DNA of 64,000 nt from Marinoscillum sp964351625. Lineage in GTDB: Bacteria > Bacteroidota > Bacteroidia > Cytophagales > Cyclobacteriaceae. The stretch is taken from assembly GCA_964351625.1 (NCBI GenBank), contig CAYGOV010000009.1:101413-165412 (forward strand). Reading direction: 5' to 3'. Position numbers and translations under genes: made by a program. The notes below the pieces were generated by a model. It was given only the letters and a program-made list of their open reading frames with translations, made no database searches and was not told the DNA's origin. Below are positions 7,141-16,173 of the stretch, piece after piece. Numbering within the stretch: position 1 is the first letter of the stretch; each line of letters begins with the position of its first letter.

Positions 7141-8649
7141 TTATGCGTTAGCTTCAGCTAGTAATTTCTCTCCTTTTGCGATAGCATCTTCGATAGTTCC
7201 TACCAAGTTGAATGCTGACTCAGGAAGGTGATCATAAGCACCGTCCATGATTGCATTGAAGCCTTTGATAGTATCCTTAATGTCTACAAGCACACCTTTC
7301 ATACCAGTGAATTGCTCTGCTACATGGAAAGGCTGAGACAAAAATCTTTGTACCCTTCTAGCTCTGTGCACGACTTCTTTATCCTCATCAGATAGTTCAT
7401 CCATACCAAGAATTGCGATGATGTCCTGAAGTTCTTTGTATCGCTGCAAAAGTTCTTTTACTCGCTGAGCACAGTCATAATGCTCATCTCCAAGAACCTC
7501 AGCACTCAAGATCCTAGAAGTAGAATCCAAAGGATCCACCGCTGGATAGATCCCTAGCTCAGCAATCTTACGAGAAAGTACTGTAGTAGCATCCAAATGC
7601 GAGAAAGTAGTCGCAGGAGCAGGGTCAGTCAAATCATCCGCAGGTACATAAACGGCCTGTACTGATGTGATCGATCCGTTCTTTGTAGAAGTGATACGCT
7701 CTTGCATCGCTCCCATCTCTGTTGCCAAAGTTGGTTGGTAACCTACCGCTGACGGCATACGACCAAGAAGTGCAGATACTTCAGAACCAGCCTGAGTGAA
7801 TCGGAAAATATTGTCAACAAAGAAAAGGATATCTCTTCCTTTGCCAGTACCATCTCCATCACGGAAATATTCAGCAATAGTCAAACCAGACAATGCCACA
7901 CGAGCACGCGCCCCTGGAGGCTCATTCATTTGTCCGAATACGAATGTTGCTTTAGACTCTTTTAGGTCTTCAGGAGTCACTTTAGACAAGTCCCATCCAC
8001 CTTCTTCCATTGAGTGCTTGAAGTTTTCACCGTAGTTTACGATACCTGCCTCGATCATCTCACGAAGCAAATCGTTTCCTTCACGTGTACGCTCACCCAC
8101 ACCAGCAAATACAGAAAGACCCGCATAAGCTTTTGCAATATTGTTGATCAACTCCTGAATCAATACAGTTTTACCAACACCAGCACCACCGAACAAACCA
8201 ATCTTACCACCTTTTGCGTAAGGCTCGATTAAGTCAATTACTTTGATACCAGTATAAAGTACTTCTGTAGAAGTAGAAAGATCTTCATATTTCGGAGCTG
8301 ATCTATGGATCGGCAATCCTTGAGTTCCTTTTGGCTGAGCAAGACCATCAATCGCTGTACCTACTACATTGAATAGTCGGCCTTTGATATCATCACCTAT
8401 TGGCATCTGAATTGGACTGCCTGTATCGGTCACTTCCAAGCCTCTCATCATACCATCTGTAGCATCCATTGCAATGGTGCGTACAGTGCTTTCACCAAGG
8501 TGAGACTGTACCTCTAGTACTACTACAGTTCCATCCTTTTTGGTGATGGTGAGGGCATCCATAATATTCGGAAGTTTTGAGCCTTCAGCTCCAAAACTAA
8601 CGTCTACTACTGGGCCAATTATTTGGGTGATTTTGCCTTTGTTAGCCAT
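7141..8649 (-). CDS. atpD: F1F0 ATP synthase catalytic beta subunit
   Basis: A 502-residue catalytic subunit of F1 ATP synthase at the inner membrane. The P-loop GGAGVGKT is at about residues 154-161, GERTREGNDL carries the catalytic Glu, and ALSGLTIAEYFRD and the DELSDEDK segment (DELSEED-like) are present. The length is slightly above the usual 460-480 owing to small insertions in the C-terminal half. It forms a two-gene operon with atpC. Confidence 0.99.
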   Translation of the reverse strand: MANKGKITQIIGPVVDVSFGAEGSKLPNIMDALTITKKDGTVVVLEVQSHLGESTVRTIAMDATDGMMRGLEVTDTGSPIQMPIGDDIKGRLFNVVGTAIDGLAQPKGTQGLPIHRSAPKYEDLSTSTEVLYTGIKVIDLIEPYAKGGKIGLFGGAGVGKTVLIQELINNIAKAYAGLSVFAGVGERTREGNDLLREMIEAGIVNYGENFKHSMEEGGWDLSKVTPEDLKESKATFVFGQMNEPPGARARVALSGLTIAEYFRDGDGTGKGRDILFFVDNIFRFTQAGSEVSALLGRMPSAVGYQPTLATEMGAMQERITSTKNGSITSVQAVYVPADDLTDPAPATTFSHLDATTVLSRKIAELGIYPAVDPLDSTSRILSAEVLGDEHYDCAQRVKELLQRYKELQDIIAILGMDELSDEDKEVVHRARRVQRFLSQPFHVAEQFTGMKGVLVDIKDTIKGFNAIMDGAYDHLPESAFNLVGTIEDAIAKGEKLLAEANA

Positions 8650-8739
8650 TATTTTTTCTTTTTAAAAAGTCGTTTCTCTAACCGTGTGCGAAATTAATCT
8701 AAAAATGGTTAAGAGAAAAAGCAGCCTACTGAAATCTGT

Positions 8740-9945
8740 CTATGATTTCAGCATTATTCTAAAGGTAGTCCCTTTATTGATCTCAGATGACTTCACAAAT
8801 ATTTTCCCTCCATGGTAATTTTCCACAATTCTTTTAGCCAAAGCCAGACCTAGACCCCATCCACGCCGTTTTGTCGTAAAACCCGGCTTAAAAAGATCTT
8901 TGATGTTTGCTTTGGAAATACCCTTACCAGAATCAGCAATATCCACCGCGACTTGACCTTCGCTCACTTTCATGATTTTAATATGAATAGAGCCTTTGCC
9001 TTCCATGGCATCTACAGCATTTTTTACAATGTTTTCGATTACCCAAGCAAATAATGGTCGATTGATATTACTACGAATGTCCCCCGAAGGGAATGCCTCA
9101 ATACTGAATATTACTTTTTTGGAAATCCTTGTCTCGAGATATTTCATAACTTCCGAAATCAACTCAAAGACATTACCCTCTGAAAGCTGTGGTACACTGC
9201 CGATATTAGAAAATCGCTCGGTGATCATCTCTAAACGATCTACATCCTTCTGTAGCTCATCAAAAATCTCCCTTTGATCAGGAAAAGTTTCTTTGAAATA
9301 CTCCACCCAAGCCATAAGTGAAGAAAGTGGTGTACCTAGCTGGTGGGCAGTTTCTTTTGCTAGGCCTACCCAAACACGGTTTTGTTCCGCACGGCGAGAA
9401 TAATTGAAAATCCCAAAAACGATCAAGCCGAATATAGAAATGATCGACAATTGAACATATGGATAAAATCGTAGCTGCTCCAAAAGTTTAGAGTTGCGAT
9501 AGTAAATGTTTTTGTAGCCATAGACTTGATTGACATCATCAATCAAAGTGACCATAATAGGCTCACGCTCTTCTTTCATCCTTTCGATTTCTTTTTCAAG
9601 CAGCTTCTCCCTTTCCTTCGGATCTTTCAGTTTATCAAGTCCCGGAATATTTCGAAAATGCTCTGGTCTACCAAATTCATCCGTGAGGATGACCGGAATG
9701 GTGTGATTGGCCTGAATAATCTCTTCATGCACGAATATTAGATTAGGAGCGTCCAATTCGTTGGCCAAATATTCGAGCGTGGCAGCATAGAGATCCATCT
9801 GGCGTTTCTCCCTGTCTTTGATTTGATCTACAAGGCTATTGGTATAAACGATAGAGCCTGCACTGATCACCAAAGCAATGCCCAAAATCACCCATTTAAA
9901 ATTGGATCGAGTAGAATATAAATTGATTGATGGGTCGTTGCTCAC
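8740..9945 (-). CDS. Sensor histidine kinase
   Basis: A 401-residue membrane kinase. Helices at about residues 17-36 and 162-182 bracket a roughly 125-residue periplasmic sensor that is highly charged (KDPKEREKLLEKEIERMKEERE). The H-box is ETAHQLGTPLSSLMAW with His201 as phosphoacceptor. The catalytic domain shows the N-box IENIVKNAVDAMEG, DSGKGIS and the G2 region GWGLGLALAKRIVENYHGG. No response regulator is adjacent, so its partner is elsewhere. The GTPLSS H-box resembles NtrY/ZraS-type kinases; the signal is unknown. Confidence 0.92.
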   Translation of the reverse strand: MSNDPSINLYSTRSNFKWVILGIALVISAGSIVYTNSLVDQIKDREKRQMDLYAATLEYLANELDAPNLIFVHEEIIQANHTIPVILTDEFGRPEHFRNIPGLDKLKDPKEREKLLEKEIERMKEEREPIMVTLIDDVNQVYGYKNIYYRNSKLLEQLRFYPYVQLSIISIFGLIVFGIFNYSRRAEQNRVWVGLAKETAHQLGTPLSSLMAWVEYFKETFPDQREIFDELQKDVDRLEMITERFSNIGSVPQLSEGNVFELISEVMKYLETRISKKVIFSIEAFPSGDIRSNINRPLFAWVIENIVKNAVDAMEGKGSIHIKIMKVSEGQVAVDIADSGKGISKANIKDLFKPGFTTKRRGWGLGLALAKRIVENYHGGKIFVKSSEINKGTTFRIMLKS

Positions 9946-10053
9946 GCTCGAAGCTGAAGAATATGCCTAAAATGAAGTGTGTAAGTTAGGTGATTTGCTA
10001 ATTTTTAAAACCCAGTCAAATTATGAGTTTCATGGAGTAATTATAACTGTCAA

Positions 10054-10093
10054 TAAAAAAAAGCCCAACCAGTCTTGCGACGGATCGGGCTTT
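10054..10093 (-). terminator. Terminator of the LKGPAAKN repeat protein gene
   Basis: AAAGCCC/GGGCTTT stem (7 bp plus weaker inner pairs) followed on the minus strand by eight T residues. It lies just downstream of the stop at 10146. Confidence 0.75.
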
Positions 10094-10145
10094 ACAGAAT
10101 CGACTAACTCTTCTGGCTAAGAATCGAAATTAGTTCGGAGAGGTC

Positions 10146-10502
10146 CTAATAGGTGCTGGATTGATCATCTATCGAATCATTAACTTGATATTCATCCTGG
10201 CTCATTTTCCATGGCTTATAGTTTTTAGCAGCAGGACCTTTCAGTTCAGTCCTTGGTGAACCAATCTCTATAGCCACATATTCAATCTCACTATCAACCG
10301 TCCATGTTTTGTGGTTTTTTGCAGCGGGGCCTTTGAGAGCAACCTTATCAACTGCAACTACTGGAGTTGGCACATTGGTTTCGGTCTTGTCCCTCCACGG
10401 TTTGTAGTTTTTAGCCGCAGGACCTTTGAGGTCATTTTTCGCTTGAGCTCCTACCAGTAATGTTGAAAAAATGAATCCGAGGGTTATAATGAGTGTTTTC
10501 AT
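10146..10502 (-). CDS. Secreted small protein with three LKGPAAKN-x-K-x-W repeats
   Basis: A 118-residue protein with a clear signal peptide (MKTLIITLGFIFSTLLVGAQA, cut near residue 21). The mature part is dominated by three copies of a 12-residue motif: LKGPAAKNYKPW (residues 25-36), LKGPAAKNHKTW and LKGPAAKNYKPW, separated by 20-25 variable residues. The copies differ at many synonymous DNA positions, so the motif is kept by selection on protein. No enzyme or lipobox is seen. It is monocistronic, with its own terminator, upstream of the orphan kinase. Function unknown. Confidence 0.85.
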   Translation of the reverse strand: MKTLIITLGFIFSTLLVGAQAKNDLKGPAAKNYKPWRDKTETNVPTPVVAVDKVALKGPAAKNHKTWTVDSEIEYVAIEIGSPRTELKGPAAKNYKPWKMSQDEYQVNDSIDDQSSTY

Positions 10503-10627
10503 AGTGCTGTTCGTTTAATGTTTCTTACTTCAAAAAACGAAAGATTGACCCCCTGTGTGACTCTAAGAAAAATGGTATTTATTACCTCGGAAATAACTGA
10601 TGTGCCGCATCCGTATAAATTCGGATA

Positions 10628-11260
10628 CTAAATAATGCTAAGCTGAGCGGCCTTCTTGATGAGCTCTGCGGTGTTTTTGACTGCTAATTTCTTCATCATA
10701 TTGACACGATGGGTCTCCACAGTTCGGGTACTGATGAAAAGTTTTTGTGCAATTTCTTTAGTAGTGGATCCTTCAGAAATGAATTGAAGTACTTCTTGTT
10801 CTTTTGGAGAGAGCTTTTTAGGATCGGAGCCTTCAAGTGCCATGATTCCGATCATTTGCTCGGACACAGTTTTGTTGAAATACTTTTTGCCACCAGCGAC
10901 AGACTTGATCGCTTCCATTAACTCCTCCTCGTCCGTGTTTTTCAATAAGTAACCATGTGCACCTTCACGCACACATTTGACTATATAGTTGCCATCATCA
11001 TGCATGGAAAGGGCAATATATTTTACGCCCGGGTACTTATCACTTAGGGTTTTCATGACTTCAAAGCCACTCATTTCTGGCATAGTTAGGTCCAGCAAAA
11101 CAACTGATGGCACGTCTCCTTCTTCCAGTTTTTGAAGAAAAGCGGCACCAGATCCTTCATTGATCACCACTTCAAACTCCCCTGATGTGGTAAGTAATGC
11201 TTCTACTCCATTTCGAAAGAGTAAGTGATCGTCTACGATGGCTACCCGAATTTTAGTCAT
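10628..11260 (-). CDS. NarL/FixJ-family response regulator
   Basis: A 210-residue response regulator. The receiver domain has the acidic pair Asp10/Asp11, phosphoacceptor Asp57 (VVLLDLTMPEMSG), Ser/Thr in IALSMHDD and Lys in YLLKNTD. The C-terminal LuxR-type HTH covers about residues 145-205 (LSPKEQEVLQFISEG, TKEIAQKLFIS, TVETHRVNMMKKL). Its start overlaps the end of the kinase gene by 8 bases, giving a coupled two-component pair. Targets are not evident. Confidence 0.96.
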   Translation of the reverse strand: MTKIRVAIVDDHLLFRNGVEALLTTSGEFEVVINEGSGAAFLQKLEEGDVPSVVLLDLTMPEMSGFEVMKTLSDKYPGVKYIALSMHDDGNYIVKCVREGAHGYLLKNTDEEELMEAIKSVAGGKKYFNKTVSEQMIGIMALEGSDPKKLSPKEQEVLQFISEGSTTKEIAQKLFISTRTVETHRVNMMKKLAVKNTAELIKKAAQLSII

Positions 11261-12965
11261 TGCTCAAAGGTATTTCTACTTCTATTTCTGTACCCACTGA
11301 CTCTCTAGAAAAAACAATTGTTCCGCGAAATACTTCAGCTCTCACTTGCATATTCCTCAAACCAGAATGAATTTCCACTTCTTCCGGTATAAATCCAATG
11401 CCATCATCTGTATAAAAAAGGCTCACTCGGTCTTCAAACTCGGTGAGAGACAGGGTGATTCGCTTCGCCTTAGCATGTTTGAGGCCATTATTGATAAGCT
11501 CTTGTCCAATCCTATAGACGCAGATATCAATTTCCTCCGGCAGCCTTTTGTTATGAACATTTGGCTCATAAGTAAATATTAGCTCGATAGATATGGCTTT
11601 TGAAACCTGATTTACAAATGCTGCCAAAGCTTTGCCTGCACCAAACTCCATCAAACCTAGAGGCATGAGATCATAAGTTACTCGCCGTATATCTTCTATC
11701 GTCTTATCCAGCAAACCTTTGACTGCTTCCTTCTCGGAAGCAGGAAGACTCGCTGAGTGTATACTCAACCTCAAACTGGTCAATAAAGGGCCTATACCAT
11801 CATGGAGCTCCCTAGCAATACGTTCTCGCTCATTTTCTTGCCCCTTGATCAAATTTCGTTTACCAAGAAGGCGGTTGCGTTCCTCCATTTGCTCATAAGC
11901 TATGAGCTTTTGCTGCATAATTACCAATGATTTGCCCAGCAAATCTCTTTCTCCTTTAGGAGTGTATTGCGCTTCAAGATTCATCTTACCAATCTCAGAA
12001 GAGAAGGTGATAGCCCCTTGAATAGATTGTTTGAGTTGATCTAATGCTGAGAACATTTCATTGATCTCAAATGCCGATTTGGATGGCTCTGTTTTTACAT
12101 GATATTCCCCATTGGACATATTGATGAGCAAATCTCGCATCCTAAGCAAAGGCTTTGAGAGGATCTTTGTAAGAAATAATGTCATTAAAATGGCAGCAAG
12201 AATCACTAATACGGCAATGAACACAAGTTTATTTCGCATGACTACCAGCGGACTGACCACCTCTGAAACATCTATTTCGGACAGAATAGCCCATGGCAAA
12301 CCAAGAATATCTAATTGATGATACGCACTGTAAACAGGGACACCTCGATAATCTGGAAATTTACCCATCCCATACGCTGAACGCAGTGCATTCGTCACGC
12401 CAATTGTTTTTGCTTCGATAGTAGAGGGTGCTTGATCGGGGAAAAATCTCGACAGAGATCTAAGTCGAAAATCCTGACCTACCAAATAAGTCTCACCACT
12501 TTGCCCCATTCCTGAGCGCTCCAAAAGAATAGTTTGAATGCGATCCATCGAAACCTCCCTAAAATACACACTGTCAGTTGATTTGATATAGACCATGACG
12601 CGAACCTCTCTATTCAAATCACACGCCGTGAGATCAAGGAAGCCTTGCTCTTGAGGAAGCATTATCTGCTTAAAGCAATTTTCATCTAGCCCCAACGAAG
12701 TATGCAAAGTGTCACTTTGCAACATACTGAGTGGTAAACTCAAAACCTCAGTACCTGATCTGTTTTGAGTAAACTCTTCATATTCTGAACGGAGATACTC
12801 CTCAATCTGAACGCGTTTGAGCCGTTTTATAGAAGTAAGTTGTAAAAGCACACGCTCATCTATGGCTTCTCGAAATTCCTGATAAGAAAAAACAGAAAGC
12901 GCTAAAACCGAGAGCACAATCAAAGTACTCACTAACAATACAATCCAATAGCGAACGCTCAACAT
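11253..12965 (-). CDS. NarX/DesK-type sensor histidine kinase with extracytoplasmic sensor
   Basis: A 570-residue kinase. TM1 lies at residues 7-27, a Cache-like extracytoplasmic domain spans about 30-240, TM2 is at 246-266 and a HAMP-like linker follows to about 320. The HisKA_3 motif ERIARELHDGIGPLLTSLRL holds His388. The ATPase domain has QELINNGLKHAKAK, DDGIGF and GLRNMQVRAEV. It is the partner of the downstream LuxR-type regulator. A perfect 16-bp hairpin sits immediately upstream of its GAGGAG ribosome-binding site. Confidence 0.95.
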   Translation of the reverse strand: MLSVRYWIVLLVSTLIVLSVLALSVFSYQEFREAIDERVLLQLTSIKRLKRVQIEEYLRSEYEEFTQNRSGTEVLSLPLSMLQSDTLHTSLGLDENCFKQIMLPQEQGFLDLTACDLNREVRVMVYIKSTDSVYFREVSMDRIQTILLERSGMGQSGETYLVGQDFRLRSLSRFFPDQAPSTIEAKTIGVTNALRSAYGMGKFPDYRGVPVYSAYHQLDILGLPWAILSEIDVSEVVSPLVVMRNKLVFIAVLVILAAILMTLFLTKILSKPLLRMRDLLINMSNGEYHVKTEPSKSAFEINEMFSALDQLKQSIQGAITFSSEIGKMNLEAQYTPKGERDLLGKSLVIMQQKLIAYEQMEERNRLLGKRNLIKGQENERERIARELHDGIGPLLTSLRLSIHSASLPASEKEAVKGLLDKTIEDIRRVTYDLMPLGLMEFGAGKALAAFVNQVSKAISIELIFTYEPNVHNKRLPEEIDICVYRIGQELINNGLKHAKAKRITLSLTEFEDRVSLFYTDDGIGFIPEEVEIHSGLRNMQVRAEVFRGTIVFSRESVGTEIEVEIPLSND

Positions 12966-12979
12966 GATAAAAACTCCTC

Positions 12980-13018
12980 AATGAATAATCTATGAAAAGA
13001 TATCATAGATTATTCATT
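12980..13018 (-). promoter_or_regulatory. Perfect 16-bp inverted repeat just upstream of the kinase ribosome-binding site
   Basis: Arms 12980-12995 and 13003-13018 are exact reverse complements, separated by 7 bases. On the minus strand the hairpin ends one or two bases before GAGGAG, 14 bases upstream of the kinase ATG. It may be the terminator of the upstream ABC permease, a palindromic operator, or a leader structure. The stem is AT-rich and not followed directly by a long T tract, so a terminator role is uncertain. Confidence 0.6.
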
Positions 13019-13055
13019 TCGGTAAACGTAAACTTAATGTTGTCTGGCCAGTATT

Positions 13056-14381
13056 TTAATTCTTCTGCATGATCCACTTAGCCAAGACTTTGTAATTGAC
13101 CTTGGTGCCGTGCATCAGGATTCCAATTCGGTAAATCCTACTTGCTAGCCAAATGGTGAAAATGAAGCCGACGATCATAAGGACCATTGATAAGCCAAGC
13201 TCCCAAAGTGGCACACCAAAAGGTACGCGCATCATCATGATCACTGGACTGGTAAATGGTATCATTGACATCCAAAATGCAAGTGAGCCATTCGGGTCAT
13301 TCAACACCGCGCCAAGCATAATAATGGCGCCAATAAGCGGTAGTGTGACCGGCAACATAAATTGCTGGGCATCTGCATCACTATCGACTGCCGAGCCAAT
13401 AGCTGCGAACAATGCTCCATACAGCAAGTAGCCTGTTAAGAAATAAAACAAGAATGAGATCACCACAAGTGGTATGTTGATAGAGGAAACTGCCCCAGTC
13501 ACTTTGCTCATAAGATCGTCATTGAGCTCTTGTTGCACTTCATCTTGAGGAATATCCATTTGTTCCATTTGTTGTGCTTGTTGTTGCTTCATATTCTCTG
13601 CTCCATCAAAAAAGATGTTTCCAGCAACTGCACTTATCCCCATCGTCAGGATAATCCAAAGGATAAACTGCGAAAGACCAACTCCCGCGACACCTATCAC
13701 CTTACCCATCATCAGTTGGAAAGGCTTTACTGAAGAGATGATGACTTCTATGATTCGGGTAGTTTTCTCCTCCACTACTCCACGTAAGATTTGCGTACCA
13801 TAGATGAAAATGAACATGTAAATCATAAAAGCTGCGATATATCCTACAGCGGTCGCACCAATGGAGCTACTTTCTTTTTCTTCTCCTGTACCAGAAAGAT
13901 TTATGGTACTGATATCTACATCAGCTCTGAGCCCATCTAGCACTTCTTGCTGGATTCCCGAACGCCTTAGTTTGATTTCCTCGATCTCTCCTTCAATTTT
14001 ACGACTGAGGGTTTTCACCAAACCAATACTTGGATTATTTGGCGAATAAAGAATCACGCCTTGCGGATTGTCTATATCTAACTCAGGAATGAAAAGAAGT
14101 CCATCGAAATCACCATTTTGAACCTGTTCTTTTGCAGCATCTAAGGAGTTGGTTGCGAAGACTATCTCCATTTCACTATCACTCACGAATACGTCTCCAA
14201 ACATTCCGCTATTGTCTACGATCTGGATGGTTTTGGTGTCGATCCCTTTGGTAGCTGTCCACGTAACGATAAAGAAAAACCCACCAAAAAGCACTGGCGC
14301 AAGCAATGTCATCACTAAGAATGATTTCTTTTTCACACGTGATATGTACTCTCTTGCTATGATTAGTCCGATTTTATTCAT
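13056..14381 (-). CDS. ABC-2 type transporter permease (NatB/YhaP-like)
   Basis: A 441-residue membrane component of an ABC-2 exporter. One N-terminal helix (about 22-42) starts after REYISRVKKKSFLVMTLLAP, the NatB/YhaP signature. A roughly 140-residue extracytoplasmic domain follows, then five or six helices from about residue 180. A Gln-rich loop (MKQQQAQQMEQM, about 255-275) interrupts the membrane domain. Its start overlaps the ATPase gene by 8 bases. The substrate is unknown; the family includes Na+ exporters. Confidence 0.93.
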   Translation of the reverse strand: MNKIGLIIAREYISRVKKKSFLVMTLLAPVLFGGFFFIVTWTATKGIDTKTIQIVDNSGMFGDVFVSDSEMEIVFATNSLDAAKEQVQNGDFDGLLFIPELDIDNPQGVILYSPNNPSIGLVKTLSRKIEGEIEEIKLRRSGIQQEVLDGLRADVDISTINLSGTGEEKESSSIGATAVGYIAAFMIYMFIFIYGTQILRGVVEEKTTRIIEVIISSVKPFQLMMGKVIGVAGVGLSQFILWIILTMGISAVAGNIFFDGAENMKQQQAQQMEQMDIPQDEVQQELNDDLMSKVTGAVSSINIPLVVISFLFYFLTGYLLYGALFAAIGSAVDSDADAQQFMLPVTLPLIGAIIMLGAVLNDPNGSLAFWMSMIPFTSPVIMMMRVPFGVPLWELGLSMVLMIVGFIFTIWLASRIYRIGILMHGTKVNYKVLAKWIMQKN

Positions 14382-15285
14382 GGCCTTCTCCTTTCACTTT
14401 ACTGATAAATATTTCATTGATTGATGGCACTTTCTCTATGAAAGAATGAATCTCCACTTGATTCACAAGCACTTTCACAAGGTTGTTTGGTCCATCAGGG
14501 GTTCTGTCTTTCACGATAGATTCAGTGAGCCCATTCTCAAGTTTGGTGGTACTGATAATCTCAAAATCAGCAGCAGGCACCAATGTGCCACTGTAGTTGA
14601 TAATGAAAGTTCCATCCTTATGATCATTCTTAATGTCCAGTTTTTTGCCGTCTAGAATCTTCTCTGACTTATTGATAAGTGCGATATGATCGCAAAGCTC
14701 CTCTACAGATTCCATTCTATGGGTTGAAAAAATGATGGTTGCTCCATTTTCTCTGAGTCGTAAAATCTCGTCTTTTATCAAATTGGCATTGATAGGATCA
14801 AATCCTGAAAAAGGCTCATCAAGTATAATCAACTCTGGATCGTGAAGCACAGTCGCAATGAATTGCACTTTTTGCGCCATCCCTTTGGACAGGTCCTCGA
14901 TAGCCTTTCCACTCCAAGCCGTGAGCTCTAGTCGTTCCAACCAAAACTTGATTTTTGCGACAGCTTCTCTTCGGGAAAGTCCTTTAAGACGAGCTAGATA
15001 AAGCAGTTGCTCACCGACCTTCATTTTTTTATATAGTCCCCGCTCCTCAGGGAGGTAGCCGATCATGCGTACAAGCTCAGGCGTAATCTTAATACCATTG
15101 AGATAAGCCTCCCCGCTATCCTGTTCAATGATCCGAGTTATAATCCTAATGAGTGTGGTCTTGCCCGCTCCATTTGGACCTAGCAGACCAAAAATGCTTC
15201 CTTTCGGAATAGACAAACTCACATCTCGCAATGCCTGATGGCTGCTGTAGGATTTACTGATGTTTTCAACACGTAGTAGTTCCAA
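14374..15285 (-). CDS. ABC transporter ATP-binding protein (NatA-like)
   Basis: A 303-residue ABC ATPase. Walker A GPNGAGKT is at residues 36-43, the Q-loop lies at GYLPEERGLYKKM, the signature is the variant LSKGMAQKVQ, Walker B is LIILDEPFSGFDP and the switch His is in FSTHRM. The GYLPEERGLY Q-loop is typical of the NatA/YhaQ exporter ATPases. A C-terminal extension of about 85 residues follows the ATPase core. It is translationally coupled to the permease and divergent from the acyltransferase gene. Confidence 0.95.
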   Translation of the reverse strand: MELLRVENISKSYSSHQALRDVSLSIPKGSIFGLLGPNGAGKTTLIRIITRIIEQDSGEAYLNGIKITPELVRMIGYLPEERGLYKKMKVGEQLLYLARLKGLSRREAVAKIKFWLERLELTAWSGKAIEDLSKGMAQKVQFIATVLHDPELIILDEPFSGFDPINANLIKDEILRLRENGATIIFSTHRMESVEELCDHIALINKSEKILDGKKLDIKNDHKDGTFIINYSGTLVPAADFEIISTTKLENGLTESIVKDRTPDGPNNLVKVLVNQVEIHSFIEKVPSINEIFISKVKGEGHE

Positions 15286-15399
15286 ATCTTTTAAGGTTTA
15301 GTTTCTGGTGATTTAGTCTTATTAGCTTTGAAATTATTACAGGATTTAGGATATTTTTTATTTTTTGCTAAAAAAGAACCTAATAACCCCATTTATAAA

Positions 15400-16137
15400 A
15401 TGCCATATACGCTTTTCGCTATTCTAGTTTACTTAATGACTTGCGTGATTGTATTGCCTACGCTGATCATTATGTCTCAGCGAAAGTCATGGCATCCTGC
15501 TGCATTGAGGTTTCATGAATGGTGGGCCCATTTTTATTTCAGCGTCATATTTATGCCCGTAGAGATTGCCGGAAAGGAGAAACTGGAGAAAAATGGCCAA
15601 TATATTTTCTGCTGCAATCACTTTTCCTTTCTGGACATCCCGGCGTTCTATTTGCTCTACAATCCAAAATTCATTGGCAAACGCTCTCTGACGAAGATTC
15701 CGCTATTCGGATATTTCTTCAAAAAAATCCACATCCCAGTCGACCGATCGAGTCCCAGAAGCAGGGCCGAAAGCTTTCGTAAATCTGAACAAGCAATCGA
15801 TGAGGGGTATAGTCTTGCGTTCTTTCCAGAAGGGGGAATTGTGGTAAAAGAAGAAGAATTGCCTTATATGAAGTCATTCAAAGATGGTGCATTTCGATTG
15901 GCTATAGAGAAGCAAGTGACTTTGGTGCCGCTCACTATGCCCAACAATTTTCTGATCCTTGCAGACAAGTCTCCGATCAGGTTTCGCAGACTACCCTTGA
16001 AGATCATAGTGCATGATCCTATCCCAGCAGGCATGTATTCAGAGGCGACTCTACCGGATTTCAAAAAGCATGTTTATGATGAAATACAGTCCGAACTTCT
16101 CAAACACCATCCAGATAAAGTCAGGCCAGTTGTCTAA
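15400..16137 (+). CDS. Lysophospholipid acyltransferase (PlsC/LPLAT family)
   Basis: A 245-residue membrane acyltransferase, likely 1-acylglycerol-3-phosphate acyltransferase or a relative. The catalytic NHFSFLD (NHx4D) is near residues 73-79, with KRSLTKIPLFGYF and FPEGG as blocks II-III and a hydrophobic helix at residues 3-25. The frame is open from a TTG at 15328, which would add 24 residues. The ATG at 15400 is preferred because it leaves 114 bases for divergent promoters and the added stretch is AT-rich. The large TPR gene follows closely. Confidence 0.9.
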   Translation: MPYTLFAILVYLMTCVIVLPTLIIMSQRKSWHPAALRFHEWWAHFYFSVIFMPVEIAGKEKLEKNGQYIFCCNHFSFLDIPAFYLLYNPKFIGKRSLTKIPLFGYFFKKIHIPVDRSSPRSRAESFRKSEQAIDEGYSLAFFPEGGIVVKEEELPYMKSFKDGAFRLAIEKQVTLVPLTMPNNFLILADKSPIRFRRLPLKIIVHDPIPAGMYSEATLPDFKKHVYDEIQSELLKHHPDKVRPVV

Positions 16138-16173
16138 TATTGCCCACTAAGAATTCAATAAAAAAGCACCTTT

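Noticed and set aside
10609..10626. ATCCG/CGGAT hairpin downstream of the response regulator
   Set aside because: The stem has only 5 bp with an 8-base loop and no T tract; too weak to call as a terminator.
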